A stretch of 64,000 nt of DNA from Streptomyces malaysiensis subsp. samsunensis (GTDB lineage Bacteria; Actinomycetota; Actinomycetes; Streptomycetales; Streptomycetaceae), in NCBI RefSeq assembly GCF_024519315.1, contig NZ_JANIIC010000017.1:1-64000 (forward strand). The letters run 5' to 3'. The first letter of the stretch is position 1. Every line of letters begins with the position of its first letter. A program made the position numbers and the translations under genes. This document shows positions 23,162 through 31,303 of the stretch, piece after piece. Under the pieces are notes generated by a model that was not told where the DNA came from, searched no databases, and worked only from the letters and a program-made list of their open reading frames with translations.

Positions 23162-24925
23162 ATGACTCAGCAGGATGCACAATCGCGCGCCGAAAAGGCC
23201 GAATTCGGCTGGCATAAGGGATATGTCGCGGGTTCGCGCCCGGACCTCCAAGTCCCGGTCCGCCGAGTGCACCTCACCAACGGCCAGGACGTGACGCTGT
23301 ACGACACCTCCGGCCCGTACACCGACCCCAACATCGAGACCGATGTCCGCCGCGGCCTGGCGCCGCTGCGGCAGAACTGGATCATCGCCCGCGGCGACAC
23401 CGAGGAGTACGCGGGCCGCCCCGTCCGCCCCGAGGACGACGGGATCAAGCACACCTCGCCCCGCGGCGGACTGCGCAACCTCGACGCGGTCTTCCCCGGC
23501 CGTCCGCGCCAGCCCCGGAGCGGACGGCCGGGCGTCCCCGTGACCCAACTCGCCTATGCGCGGCGGGGCGAGGTCACGGCGGAGATGGAGTACGTGGCGA
23601 TCCGCGAGAACGTCTCCCCCGAGGTGGTCCGGGAGGAGATCGCGGCGGGCCGCGCCGTGCTCCCGGCCAATGTCAACCACCCGGAGATCGAGCCGATGAT
23701 CATCGGCAAGCGGTTCCTGGTGAAGGTCAACGCCAACATCGGCAACTCCGCCGTCACCTCCTCCATCGAGGAGGAGGTCGAGAAGATGACCTGGGCGACC
23801 CGCTGGGGCGCCGACACGGTCATGGACCTCTCGACCGGCCGCAACATCCACACCACCCGCGAATGGGTGCTGCGCAACTCCCCGGTCCCCATCGGCACCG
23901 TGCCGCTCTATCAGGCGCTGGAGAAGGTCGACGGCAGGGCCGAGGAGCTGACCTGGGAGATCTACAAGGACACGGTCATCGAACAGGCCGAGCAGGGCGT
24001 CGACTACATGACCGTCCACGCCGGCGTCCGGCTGCCGTACGTCCCCCTGACCGCCCGCCGCAAGACCGGCATCGTCTCCCGCGGCGGCTCCATCATGGCG
24101 GCGTGGTGCCTGGCCCACCACCAGGAGTCCTTCCTCTATACGCACTTCGAGGAGCTGTGCGAGATCCTCGCCGCGTACGACGTCACCTACTCGCTGGGCG
24201 ACGGACTGCGCCCCGGGTCGATCGCCGACGCCAACGACGAGGCCCAGTTCGCCGAGTTGCGCACGCTCGGCGAGCTCAACCGGATCGCCAAGGAGCGCGG
24301 CGTCCAGACGATGATCGAGGGTCCGGGCCATGTCCCGATGCACAAGATCAAGGAGAATGTCGACCTCCAACAGGAGGTCTGCGAGGAGGCCCCCTTCTAC
24401 ACCCTGGGCCCCCTCACCACCGATATCGCCCCCGCCTACGACCACATCACCTCGGGCATCGGCGCGGCGATGATCGCCTGGTGGGGCACGGCGATGCTCT
24501 GCTACGTCACCCCCAAGGAGCACCTGGGCCTGCCGGACCGCGATGACGTCAAGACCGGCGTGATCACCTACAAGATCGCCGCCCACGCGGCCGACCTGGC
24601 CAAGGGCCATCCGGACGCCCAGGCGTGGGACGACGCGCTCTCCGACGCGCGCTTCGAATTCCGCTGGGAGGACCAGTTCAACCTGGCCCTCGACCCGGAC
24701 ACGGCCCGCTCCTTCCACGACGAGACCCTCCCGGCGGAGCCGGCCAAGACAGCACACTTCTGCTCGATGTGCGGGCCGAAGTTCTGCTCGATGAAGATCT
24801 CCCAGGACATCCGCCGTGAGCACGGCGGCGCGATGGACGCGGCGGAGGCCGAGGCCGGTATGGCGCAGAAGTCCAAGGAGTTCGCGGAGGCGGGCAACCG
24901 GGTGTACCTGCCGCTCGCGGACTGA
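23162..24925 (+). CDS. thiC: phosphomethylpyrimidine synthase ThiC
   Basis: ThiC is the radical-SAM enzyme that rearranges aminoimidazole ribotide into hydroxymethylpyrimidine phosphate for thiamine synthesis. The 587-residue sequence is full length and has the family signatures: LYDTSGPYTDP near the start, GNSAVTSSIEEEVEKM, GDGLRPGSIADANDEAQF, EGPGHVPMHKI, and the C-terminal 4Fe-4S motif FCSMCGPKFC with three cysteines near residue 536. ATG 23162 is placed just after the riboswitch; an in-frame GTG at 23153 is less likely. Control is by the TPP riboswitch. The gene is followed by a long bidirectional hairpin. Confidence 0.98.
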   Translation: MTQQDAQSRAEKAEFGWHKGYVAGSRPDLQVPVRRVHLTNGQDVTLYDTSGPYTDPNIETDVRRGLAPLRQNWIIARGDTEEYAGRPVRPEDDGIKHTSPRGGLRNLDAVFPGRPRQPRSGRPGVPVTQLAYARRGEVTAEMEYVAIRENVSPEVVREEIAAGRAVLPANVNHPEIEPMIIGKRFLVKVNANIGNSAVTSSIEEEVEKMTWATRWGADTVMDLSTGRNIHTTREWVLRNSPVPIGTVPLYQALEKVDGRAEELTWEIYKDTVIEQAEQGVDYMTVHAGVRLPYVPLTARRKTGIVSRGGSIMAAWCLAHHQESFLYTHFEELCEILAAYDVTYSLGDGLRPGSIADANDEAQFAELRTLGELNRIAKERGVQTMIEGPGHVPMHKIKENVDLQQEVCEEAPFYTLGPLTTDIAPAYDHITSGIGAAMIAWWGTAMLCYVTPKEHLGLPDRDDVKTGVITYKIAAHAADLAKGHPDAQAWDDALSDARFEFRWEDQFNLALDPDTARSFHDETLPAEPAKTAHFCSMCGPKFCSMKISQDIRREHGGAMDAAEAEAGMAQKSKEFAEAGNRVYLPLAD

Positions 24926-25008
24926 GGCGCGGACGCGTAGGCCGAAATCGCGGGTGGAGTCCGGCAAAGCGGCGCCCGCGGATTGAACCAGGCGATACGC
25001 TGCGAGGC

Positions 25009-25047
25009 GGGTCCGAAGCCGCAACGTCGTTTTGCGACTTCGGACCC
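25009..25047. terminator. bidirectional terminator between thiC and the Bro-N gene
   Basis: A 16-bp stem with a single C-A mismatch, GGGTCCGAAGCCGCAA (25009-25024) pairing with TTGCGACTTCGGACCC (25032-25047), encloses the 7-nt loop CGTCGTT. It lies between convergent genes, 83 nt after the thiC stop and 11 nt beyond the stop of the Bro-N gene. Confidence 0.85.
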
Positions 25048-25058
25048 TCAGCGTGCCG

Positions 25059-25931
25059 CTACGCGGGCGGAAGCTCAGCCACGTAGATCGGGTTCCCGCT
25101 GTCCGTCATCCCGTTCTGACGGATGCAGCGGTGCTTCTGGAGAAAGCGCAGACAGTCGTGCACCCGCTGCCGGGTGAGCCCCGTCTTGGCCGAGAGCGTC
25201 TCCAGCGAGTGGCCGACCTGGCCGGCTTCGGCCAGCGTGGGAAGGATGTAGACGGCCACCGCCCACACGTCCTCGGTGATGCTCAGCCGGTCCTTCCACT
25301 GTGCGAACAGGTTCTCCGTCCTGAGCCTCAGCTCCCGCTTGTCCGCCTCGGGCTCAGCGCCCGGTCGGCAGCCCAGCGCGTCGAGGATCTGTGACCAGGC
25401 CTGCTCGGACCGGTGCAGGGACTCCAGTACCTCTGTATGGAAGCGTTCGGTCCGCATCTCCAGTCGGACGATCGCGTCCATGAGCTCGCTCGGTGGAGTG
25501 GGGCGGGAGATCTCGGAGACCTCCAGCGCGTATGAGCCCTCGCGTTGGACGGTGGCGATCACTCTGGAGACCCATTGTTTGAAGGGCAGGCACGCGGGCT
25601 TGGTGCAGCCGTTCACGAGCTGAATCAGCCCTTGCAGATTCACCAGATGCAAGTCTCGGCGCCACTCCCTACCTGCTGGAATGCTGAGACCGTAACGTGA
25701 GGTTACGTTCTCGAGCGTAGACTTTCCGCCAGCTTGTACATGGTCCGCCAACGCTTTTCGCGGGTTGGTGTGGCCGAGTTCCGCGCAGACGTCGACCGTT
25801 GGGAACCAGTGCTCGCCGTCCGGCATGGTCAGTCGGCGAAGCCGGGCCCCCGTGGCCGCGTAGACGAAGTCGTTGACGTCCATGGCGTCGTGCCGAGCGG
25901 ACGGGCCCGGCGGTGTGTTGTGTTTGCGCAT
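25059..25931 (-). CDS. phage-type Bro-N domain DNA-binding protein
   Basis: A 290-residue protein. Residues about 20-125 are a BRO-N/antirepressor domain: DFVYAATGARLRRLTMPDGEHWFPTVDVCAELGHTNPRKALADHV and LHLVNLQGLIQLVNGC, then PFKQWVSRVIATVQREGSY, the characteristic end of the domain in phage antirepressors. The C-terminal 60 residues form a second helix-turn-helix (LETLSAKTGLTRQRVHDCLRFLQKHRCI). ATG 25931 follows GGAGGTGATG. The gene is noticeably less GC-rich than its neighbours and stands alone without integrase or other phage genes, so it is probably a domesticated or residual phage-derived regulator. A CGTAAC-GTTACG inverted repeat lies inside it. Confidence 0.78.
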   Translation of the reverse strand: MRKHNTPPGPSARHDAMDVNDFVYAATGARLRRLTMPDGEHWFPTVDVCAELGHTNPRKALADHVQAGGKSTLENVTSRYGLSIPAGREWRRDLHLVNLQGLIQLVNGCTKPACLPFKQWVSRVIATVQREGSYALEVSEISRPTPPSELMDAIVRLEMRTERFHTEVLESLHRSEQAWSQILDALGCRPGAEPEADKRELRLRTENLFAQWKDRLSITEDVWAVAVYILPTLAEAGQVGHSLETLSAKTGLTRQRVHDCLRFLQKHRCIRQNGMTDSGNPIYVAELPPA

Positions 25932-26050
25932 CGCGCATCACCTCCACCTACGGACGCTAAACATCACCGCCCATCAATTCCCCCGAATAGGCGGAAGTTC
26001 GCTCGATAGGATGGTAATCGATCAATCCGAGGGCGAACCGACCATCAGTG

Positions 26051-26911
26051 CTAATCCGGCTGGTGCTCCGGCCCGCCGTAGTCGGGGCTGGTGTAGTCCG
26101 GGCTGCTGTAGCGGGGGCGGGCCTTGGGGCCTTCGCCGTCGGTGCTGAAGCCGGGGCGGCTGTAGCCGAGGTGCGGGGTGCGGCTGACCGTCTCGGGGTT
26201 GATCGGGACGTAGGCGGAGGGGGACGGGGCCGAGGGGTTGGCCAGGGCCTCGTGGAGGAACGGCAGGATGCCGCGCTCCAGCAGGGCCTGGCGCCAGACC
26301 TCTCTGGCGCGGTCCACCTCCTCGAGCCGCTCGCTGCGCGCCTCGCCCCGGATCGCGCTGGAGCCGTTGCGCAGCGCCGTCAGCAGCAGTCCGACGCCGG
26401 CGATCAGGATGCCCGCGGCGGTCAGCGCGGCGAAGAGCCAGCCCGCGGTGACCATGGGCCCGGCGATGGAGGGGGCCGGATCGAGGACGTTGAGGGTGTA
26501 GCCGACGAGGAGAAAGATGATCGCGGCGGTGCCGGCGAGCACCGGGGCCAGCACCGCGAGCATGGCGAAGAGCCCCGCCCCCGTGGCGTCCTGCATCGCG
26601 CCGGCGAGCCCCACCGTGCCGTCCGGCTGCTCGCGCTCGCGCTCGCGCTCGCCCACGTCCCCGGCGAGCGGGAAGAGCGGCGCGGGCTCGCGCAGTTTGG
26701 CGCGAGTTTCGCGGTAGTCCTGATATTCGGCGGCGGCGCATGCCGCTATCGCTGCCGAGGCGCCGAGCGCCATTGTGCGCAGCTGCTCGGCGGTGAGCCG
26801 CTGCCCGGCACCGGTGAGGTCCGGGCGGCGGTCCGTGGTGCGCAGTGCCTCGTCGAGAACCCGCTCGAACTCCGGGCGGTCCTCGGTCAGCAGGTGCGGA
26901 GCGCTTTTCAT
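26051..26911 (-). CDS. membrane protein of unknown function
   Basis: A 286-residue protein. The N-terminal 70 residues are soluble (MKSAPHLLTEDRPEFERVLDEALRTTD) and contain a helix ALGASAAIAACAAAEY. Three strong membrane helices follow: GLFAMLAVLAPVLAGTAAIIFLLVGYTL, GPMVTAGWLFAALTAAGILIAGVGLLL and possibly the earlier Ala-rich helix. The C-terminal 75 residues are Pro/Ser/Tyr-rich with repeated SSPDY/TSPDY units, suggesting a flexible cytosolic tail. I do not recognise a named family, but proteins of this layout are common in streptomycetes. It has its own promoter region; the 190-nt gap to the phosphatase gene holds no gene. Confidence 0.7.
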   Translation of the reverse strand: MKSAPHLLTEDRPEFERVLDEALRTTDRRPDLTGAGQRLTAEQLRTMALGASAAIAACAAAEYQDYRETRAKLREPAPLFPLAGDVGEREREREQPDGTVGLAGAMQDATGAGLFAMLAVLAPVLAGTAAIIFLLVGYTLNVLDPAPSIAGPMVTAGWLFAALTAAGILIAGVGLLLTALRNGSSAIRGEARSERLEEVDRAREVWRQALLERGILPFLHEALANPSAPSPSAYVPINPETVSRTPHLGYSRPGFSTDGEGPKARPRYSSPDYTSPDYGGPEHQPD

Positions 26912-27102
26912 GGTGCATCCCCCGATGCTCCGTAAGGCCGTGACACCCGGCTTTCACCGGGCAGTCGGGCGGAAACGGAGGAGAGCCTGCGACGGATAAG
27001 CCGATGGTAGAGCCGATCCGGCGTGGGGTGACAGCAAGTTTCGTGAATTGCTCCCGCGTCGGTGAAGCTCTCTATCTGCCCCGGACAGCGCCCGCTGAAC
27101 CC

Positions 27103-28284
27103 TCAGTTCGCCAAGGGAAGTTGTACGACCAGCAGTTTTCCGGCCATGGTGATGCCGCCGTCCATGGCCACGGCGAGATTGTCCGCGTAGACATGCGGGC
27201 CCTCGATGGTGGGCGCGCCGCCGTCCTCGTCCTCGGAGCCGACCTCGCCGAGCAGATACGGAATGGGGCTGTGGCCGTGGACGACGCGCTCCCCGCCGTA
27301 GGTGTCGAGCAATTCGCGGGCCGCCGTGGGCCCGGAGTCCTCGTCGCGGAAGGCGAACCGCTTGGTGAATTTGCGGAACAGGTCCCAGCACTCGTCGGCG
27401 TCGCTGCGCTGGAGGGTCTCGGTGACGGTGTCGTTGACGGCCTCGATCGAGTCGCCGTACTCCAGATAGGCGGTGGTGTCGGAGTGGACCAGTAGATGGC
27501 CGTCCTCCTCGGCCATGGCGTCCAGCCGGGACATCCACTGGAGGTGGTGGTCCTCGAGCCGCTCCATGTCGGTGCGCTGGCCGCCGTTGAGCAGCCAGGC
27601 CGCCTGGAAGGAGGCCGTTCCGGCACCGGAGTTGACGGGAGTGTCGCCGAACCGCTTGGCGCCGATCAGCAGCAGCTCGTGATTGCCCATCAGCGCCTTG
27701 CAGTAGCCGCCCGCCGCGGCGGCCTCGGCGGACAGCTGCATGACCAGGTCGATGACGCCGATGCCGTCGGGGCCGCGGTCGGTGAAGTCGCCGAGGAACC
27801 ACAACCGGGCGTTGCCCGCGGACCAGTTGCCCTTGGCGTCGATCAGGCCCTCGGCGGCGAGCGCCTCGCGCAGCTCCTCGTGGTAGCCGTGGACATCGCC
27901 CACGACGTACAGCGGGCCGGGCCCCTCGTCCTGGGCGAGCGGGCCCTGCTCGGGCTCGGGCACCGGGGTGAGCGCCACGGTGGGGCGGTCCTGCGGCGGG
28001 ACCAGCGGGGTGTCCGGGATGGTGTGCCCCGGGCCCATGACCGGGAGCCGCTCGGTCGGGGTGTACTCGGCGGGCGGGGGCGCGGTGGGCGCGGGCGCCC
28101 CGGGAGCCGGCGCCTCGGGCGCGGGCGCCGGCGCCGGCACGGGCGCGGCGGGGCCCGGCGCGGTGGGCGCGGGCCCGGCCCCGGGCGCGATCATGCTGGG
28201 CGGGGTGGACGCCCCGTACGCGGGCACGAGCGGGATCGCAGCCGTGGTCCCTGCCGTGGCTTCCAGACCGGCCCCCTGAGTCAT
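27103..28284 (-). CDS. PPP-type metallophosphoesterase with Pro/Ala-rich N-terminus
   Basis: A 393-residue phosphatase. Residues 1-120 are Ala/Pro/Gly-rich and probably disordered. From residue 125 the calcineurin-like fold shows all metal-binding motifs: GDVHG (129-133), GDFTDRG (165-171), GNHE (200-203) and VHGH near 335. This combination is the PPP serine/threonine or diadenosine polyphosphate phosphatase group; the substrate is unknown. ATG 28284 is chosen over the longer frame because GGAGGGG is six bases upstream. No transmembrane segment is present. Confidence 0.85.
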   Translation of the reverse strand: MTQGAGLEATAGTTAAIPLVPAYGASTPPSMIAPGAGPAPTAPGPAAPVPAPAPAPEAPAPGAPAPTAPPPAEYTPTERLPVMGPGHTIPDTPLVPPQDRPTVALTPVPEPEQGPLAQDEGPGPLYVVGDVHGYHEELREALAAEGLIDAKGNWSAGNARLWFLGDFTDRGPDGIGVIDLVMQLSAEAAAAGGYCKALMGNHELLLIGAKRFGDTPVNSGAGTASFQAAWLLNGGQRTDMERLEDHHLQWMSRLDAMAEEDGHLLVHSDTTAYLEYGDSIEAVNDTVTETLQRSDADECWDLFRKFTKRFAFRDEDSGPTAARELLDTYGGERVVHGHSPIPYLLGEVGSEDEDGGAPTIEGPHVYADNLAVAMDGGITMAGKLLVVQLPLAN

Positions 28285-28515
28285 CGACCCCTCCACCATC
28301 ACGCCGCCGTGCCACCTTGTGGACCTTGCCTGGTCGACGGCGGTCCGCGGTGTCGTCCGCCCATCATAGGAATGACCGTGAGGGCTTGTGACGCACCAGG
28401 GTGCCGTCAATCGCTGCTCGCTCCTGCCAGGTCGGACTTTTATCCCGGATTGGCCCAGTAGGGAAAGCCCATTGGCCTCAGGTCCTCCTCGGGTCATCCT
28501 TGAGTCACCCTCAGG

Positions 28516-29616
28516 TCAGCCTCCGGAGCGGCTGCGCGGGGCGCTGACCGTCGTACGCGGCGGACGGCGCTGTGACGACGTCCGCACCATCAATTCGGTG
28601 GGTATGACCTGTTCAACGGGCTGGTCGCCGTCAAGGCCCTCGATGGCGTCGATGAGCAACTGTACGACCGCCGTGCCGATCCGGCGGGGTTTGAGTGAGA
28701 GGGTCGTGATGGGCGGCTCGGTGGTGCGGTAGACGGTCGATTCGCTACAGCACACCAGCAGCAGATCGTCCGGGACGCGCAGCCCGTAGCGGCGGGCGGC
28801 GGCGAGCAGGTCGGTGCCGTTGGGGTCGAAGAGGCCGTAGACCGCGTCGGGGCGGTCCGGGCGCGCGAGCAGCCGGTCGGCGGCGACGGCACCGGCACAA
28901 GGATCGTGGGCCGGGTACGCCTCATACACCGGATCCTGTCCCACCCGTTCGCACCACTGGAGGTACGCCGTGGTGGACAGGCGGGTGTAGGTGTCGGTGG
29001 AGGTCCCGGTGAGCAGCCCGATCCGGCGGGCGCCGGCCTCGGCGAGGTGGTCGAGCAGTCCGAGCACCGCCGCCTCGTGGTCGTTGTCGACCCAGGCGGT
29101 GACCGGGAGGGAGCCGGCCGGGCGGCCGTCGCTGACCACGGGGATGCCCTGGCGCAGTAGCTCGGCGACGACCGGATCGTGGTCGGAGGGGTCGATCACC
29201 ACGGTGCCGTCGAGGGCGACGTTGGACCACACGTCGTGGCGTGAGGTGGCGGGGAGGATGACGAGGGCGTAGCCGCGCGCCAGCGCGGCGGAGGTGGCGG
29301 CCCGCGCCATCTCGGCGAAGTAGGCGAACTCGGTGAAGGTGAAAGGTTCATCCCCGTACGTGGTCACGGTCAGGCCGATGAGGCCGGACTTGCCGGTACG
29401 GAGGGTGCGGGCCGCTGCGGACGGGCGGTAGCCCAGCCGCTCGGCGACCTCGCGGACATGGCGGCGGGTGGCTTCCGGAAGCCGTCCCTTGCCGTTGAGC
29501 GCGTCGGAGACGGTCGTGATCGAGACCCCGGCGGCGGCGGCCACGTCCCGGATGCCCGCCCGCCCTAACCGGCGGCCGGTCGACCGGCTCACCTGGTGCT
29601 TCCCTGCTGCTGTCAT
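28516..29616 (-). CDS. LacI family transcriptional regulator
   Basis: A 366-residue LacI/GalR repressor. The HTH is GIRDVAAAAGVSITTVSDALNGKGRLPEATRRHVREVAERLGYRPSAAARTLRTGKSG, followed by the periplasmic-binding-protein-like effector domain with the usual LIGLTV, DNDHEA and ending in TTLSLKPRRIGTAVVQLLIDAIEG. The ligand is probably a sugar or nucleoside but no cognate transport operon adjoins, so it may act on distant targets. ATG 29616 is chosen on the conserved LacI start. The leader upstream contains two possible hairpins (GGAAGGC...GCCTTCC from 29674, CCCCAA...TTGGGG from 29703). Confidence 0.9.
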   Translation of the reverse strand: MTAAGKHQVSRSTGRRLGRAGIRDVAAAAGVSITTVSDALNGKGRLPEATRRHVREVAERLGYRPSAAARTLRTGKSGLIGLTVTTYGDEPFTFTEFAYFAEMARAATSAALARGYALVILPATSRHDVWSNVALDGTVVIDPSDHDPVVAELLRQGIPVVSDGRPAGSLPVTAWVDNDHEAAVLGLLDHLAEAGARRIGLLTGTSTDTYTRLSTTAYLQWCERVGQDPVYEAYPAHDPCAGAVAADRLLARPDRPDAVYGLFDPNGTDLLAAARRYGLRVPDDLLLVCCSESTVYRTTEPPITTLSLKPRRIGTAVVQLLIDAIEGLDGDQPVEQVIPTELMVRTSSQRRPPRTTVSAPRSRSGG

Positions 29617-29881
29617 GGCCAGCCGATAGTAGGGCGCGGGTGGGAGGGTTGCGCGATTCCGCCATCGGTATTCGGAAGGCACGTTTCTGCATGAGCGCCT
29701 TCCCCAATTCCCTTGGAAGTGAAGCCAGTTGGGGGTTCCACCGGGCCTCTGGGCGCCCCTGGCATATCCACATCTGCTGATTGATACATGTCTCGAAGAG
29801 GTCTCAACTCACCTGCACGAGTGATGCGCGCCACGGCGCTCGCCACGGGCGCACGCGGAAAAGTGGGGCGCTCCCCCCGGT

Positions 29882-29932
29882 GGGTACGCGGGCGCCGGGG
29901 GCGGGTACGCGGCTCCCCCCGGCGGGTACGCG
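29882..29932. promoter_or_regulatory. three GGGTACGCG sites at 21-bp spacing upstream of hisC
   Basis: GGGTACGCG occurs at 29882, 29903 and 29924, each exactly 21 bp apart, so about two helical turns and all on the same DNA face. They lie in the 404-nt divergent gap 29617-30020 between LacI and hisC, 89-139 bp upstream of the hisC start. No other strong feature was seen in this gap besides the LacI leader structures. Confidence 0.6.
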
Positions 29933-30020
29933 AGACGGGGGAATCCTCATAAGGTGTGCAGTATTGCCGTGTGCGAATGCTGTGCACGGCCGGGACAGGA
30001 TGGGTCGAGGAGGACTGTCG

Positions 30021-31100
30021 GTGACCGAGAAGAGCCCCAAGCTGCGCGCCGCGCTGGACGGCATTCCGACGTACAAGCCCGGTAAGCCGGCCGCCGCGGG
30101 CGGCCCCCTGGCCTTCAAGCTGTCCTCCAACGAGAACCCCTATCCGCCGCTGGCCGGGGTGCTGGAGACCGCGGCGAACGCCGCCGCCTCCTTCAACCGC
30201 TACCCGGACCTCGCCTGCACTGCGCTGATCGCCGAGCTCGCGAGCCGCTTCGATGTGCCGCTGGAGCATCTGGCCACCGGGACCGGCTCGGTCGGTGTCG
30301 CCCAGCAGCTGGTCCAGTCCACGGCCGGACCGGGCGATGAGGTGATCTACGCCTGGCGGTCCTTCGAGGCATATCCGATCATCACTCAGATCGCCGGTGC
30401 GACAGCGGTGCAGGTGCCGCTGACCGATGCCGAGGAGCACGATCTGGAGGCGATGGCGAACGCCATCACCGACCGCACTCGGCTGATTTTCGTCTGTAAT
30501 CCCAACAACCCGACCAGCACCGTGGTGCGCCGCGCCGAGCTCGAACGCTTCCTGGAGCGGGTGCCGTCCGATGTGCTGGTGGTGCTCGACGAGGCGTACA
30601 TCGAGTTCATCCGGGACGACCGGGTCCCCAACGGCATCGATATCTACCGCGACCGGCCGAATGTGTGTGTGCTGCGCACCTTCTCCAAGGCGTACGGCCT
30701 GGCCGGACTGCGGGTCGGCTTCGCGATCGCCCATGAGCCGGTGGCGGCGGCGGTGCGCAAGACCGCGGTGCCGTTCGGCGTCAGCCAGCTCGCCCAGGAC
30801 GCGGCGGTGGCCTCGCTGCGCAGCGAGGACGCGCTGCGGGAGCGGGTGGACGCGCTGGTCACCGAGCGGGGCAGGGTGTGGGAGGCGCTGACCGCCCAGG
30901 GGTGGACTGTCCCGGACTCCCAGGCGAACTTCGTCTGGCTGCGGCTGGGGGAGCGCACGGCCGACTTCGCGGTGGCGTGCGAGGCGGCGGGCGTGGTCAT
31001 CCGTCCGTTCCCGGGCGAGGGGGTGCGGGTGACGATCGGCGAGCGCGAGGCGAACGAGATCTTCCTGCGGACCGCGGAGGAGTTCCGCAAGGAGCTCTGA
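30021..31100 (+). CDS. histidinol-phosphate/aromatic aminotransferase (HisC family)
   Basis: A 359-residue class I/II aminotransferase. The PLP Schiff-base Lys223 lies in TFSKAYGLAGLRVGF, the pyridine-binding Asp190 and Tyr193 in VVLDEAYIEF, and CNPNNPT at 159-165 is intact; LSSNENPYPP opens the enzyme. It is the hisC-type gene located away from the his operon next to cyd in streptomycetes, so its role may be phenylalanine or another aromatic amino acid rather than histidine. GTG 30021 follows GAGGAGG at 30007-30013; the upstream open frame is not homologous. A strong terminator follows. Confidence 0.88.
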   Translation: MTEKSPKLRAALDGIPTYKPGKPAAAGGPLAFKLSSNENPYPPLAGVLETAANAAASFNRYPDLACTALIAELASRFDVPLEHLATGTGSVGVAQQLVQSTAGPGDEVIYAWRSFEAYPIITQIAGATAVQVPLTDAEEHDLEAMANAITDRTRLIFVCNPNNPTSTVVRRAELERFLERVPSDVLVVLDEAYIEFIRDDRVPNGIDIYRDRPNVCVLRTFSKAYGLAGLRVGFAIAHEPVAAAVRKTAVPFGVSQLAQDAAVASLRSEDALRERVDALVTERGRVWEALTAQGWTVPDSQANFVWLRLGERTADFAVACEAAGVVIRPFPGEGVRVTIGEREANEIFLRTAEEFRKEL

Positions 31101-31183
31101 GCCGCGCGGGGCGGCCGTCCGCGGGGCCGCCAAGGGGTCGTCAGCCCTGCCGCGAGGTGCGAAGGATAGCCATACGTGCCGCA

Positions 31184-31220
31184 TTCGCCCCCTCCCACCC
31201 CCCTGGTGGGAGGGGGCGAA
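31184..31220. terminator. strong hairpin terminator after hisC
   Basis: A perfect 16-bp stem, TTCGCCCCCTCCCACC (31184-31199) with GGTGGGAGGGGGCGAA (31205-31220), with a 5-nt loop, 83 nt after the hisC stop and just before the cyd promoter. It insulates the Rex-controlled cyd operon from read-through. Confidence 0.9.
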
Positions 31221-31246
31221 GCCGTATGCGTATCATTGCTTGTGAA

Positions 31247-31262
31247 TGTGAATACGTTCACA
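31247..31262. promoter_or_regulatory. Rex operator (ROP) of the cyd operon
   Basis: TGTGAATACGTTCACA is a perfect match to the Rex-binding consensus TGTGAA-N4-TTCACA, 42 bp upstream of cydA. An additional half site TGTGAA lies immediately upstream at 31241. Rex is known to repress cydABCD in S. coelicolor until the NADH/NAD+ ratio rises under oxygen limitation. Confidence 0.95.
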
Positions 31263-31303
31263 AGCTCGCCCGCGAGCAGGCACGCCCGTAAGGAGAGATT
31301 CAG

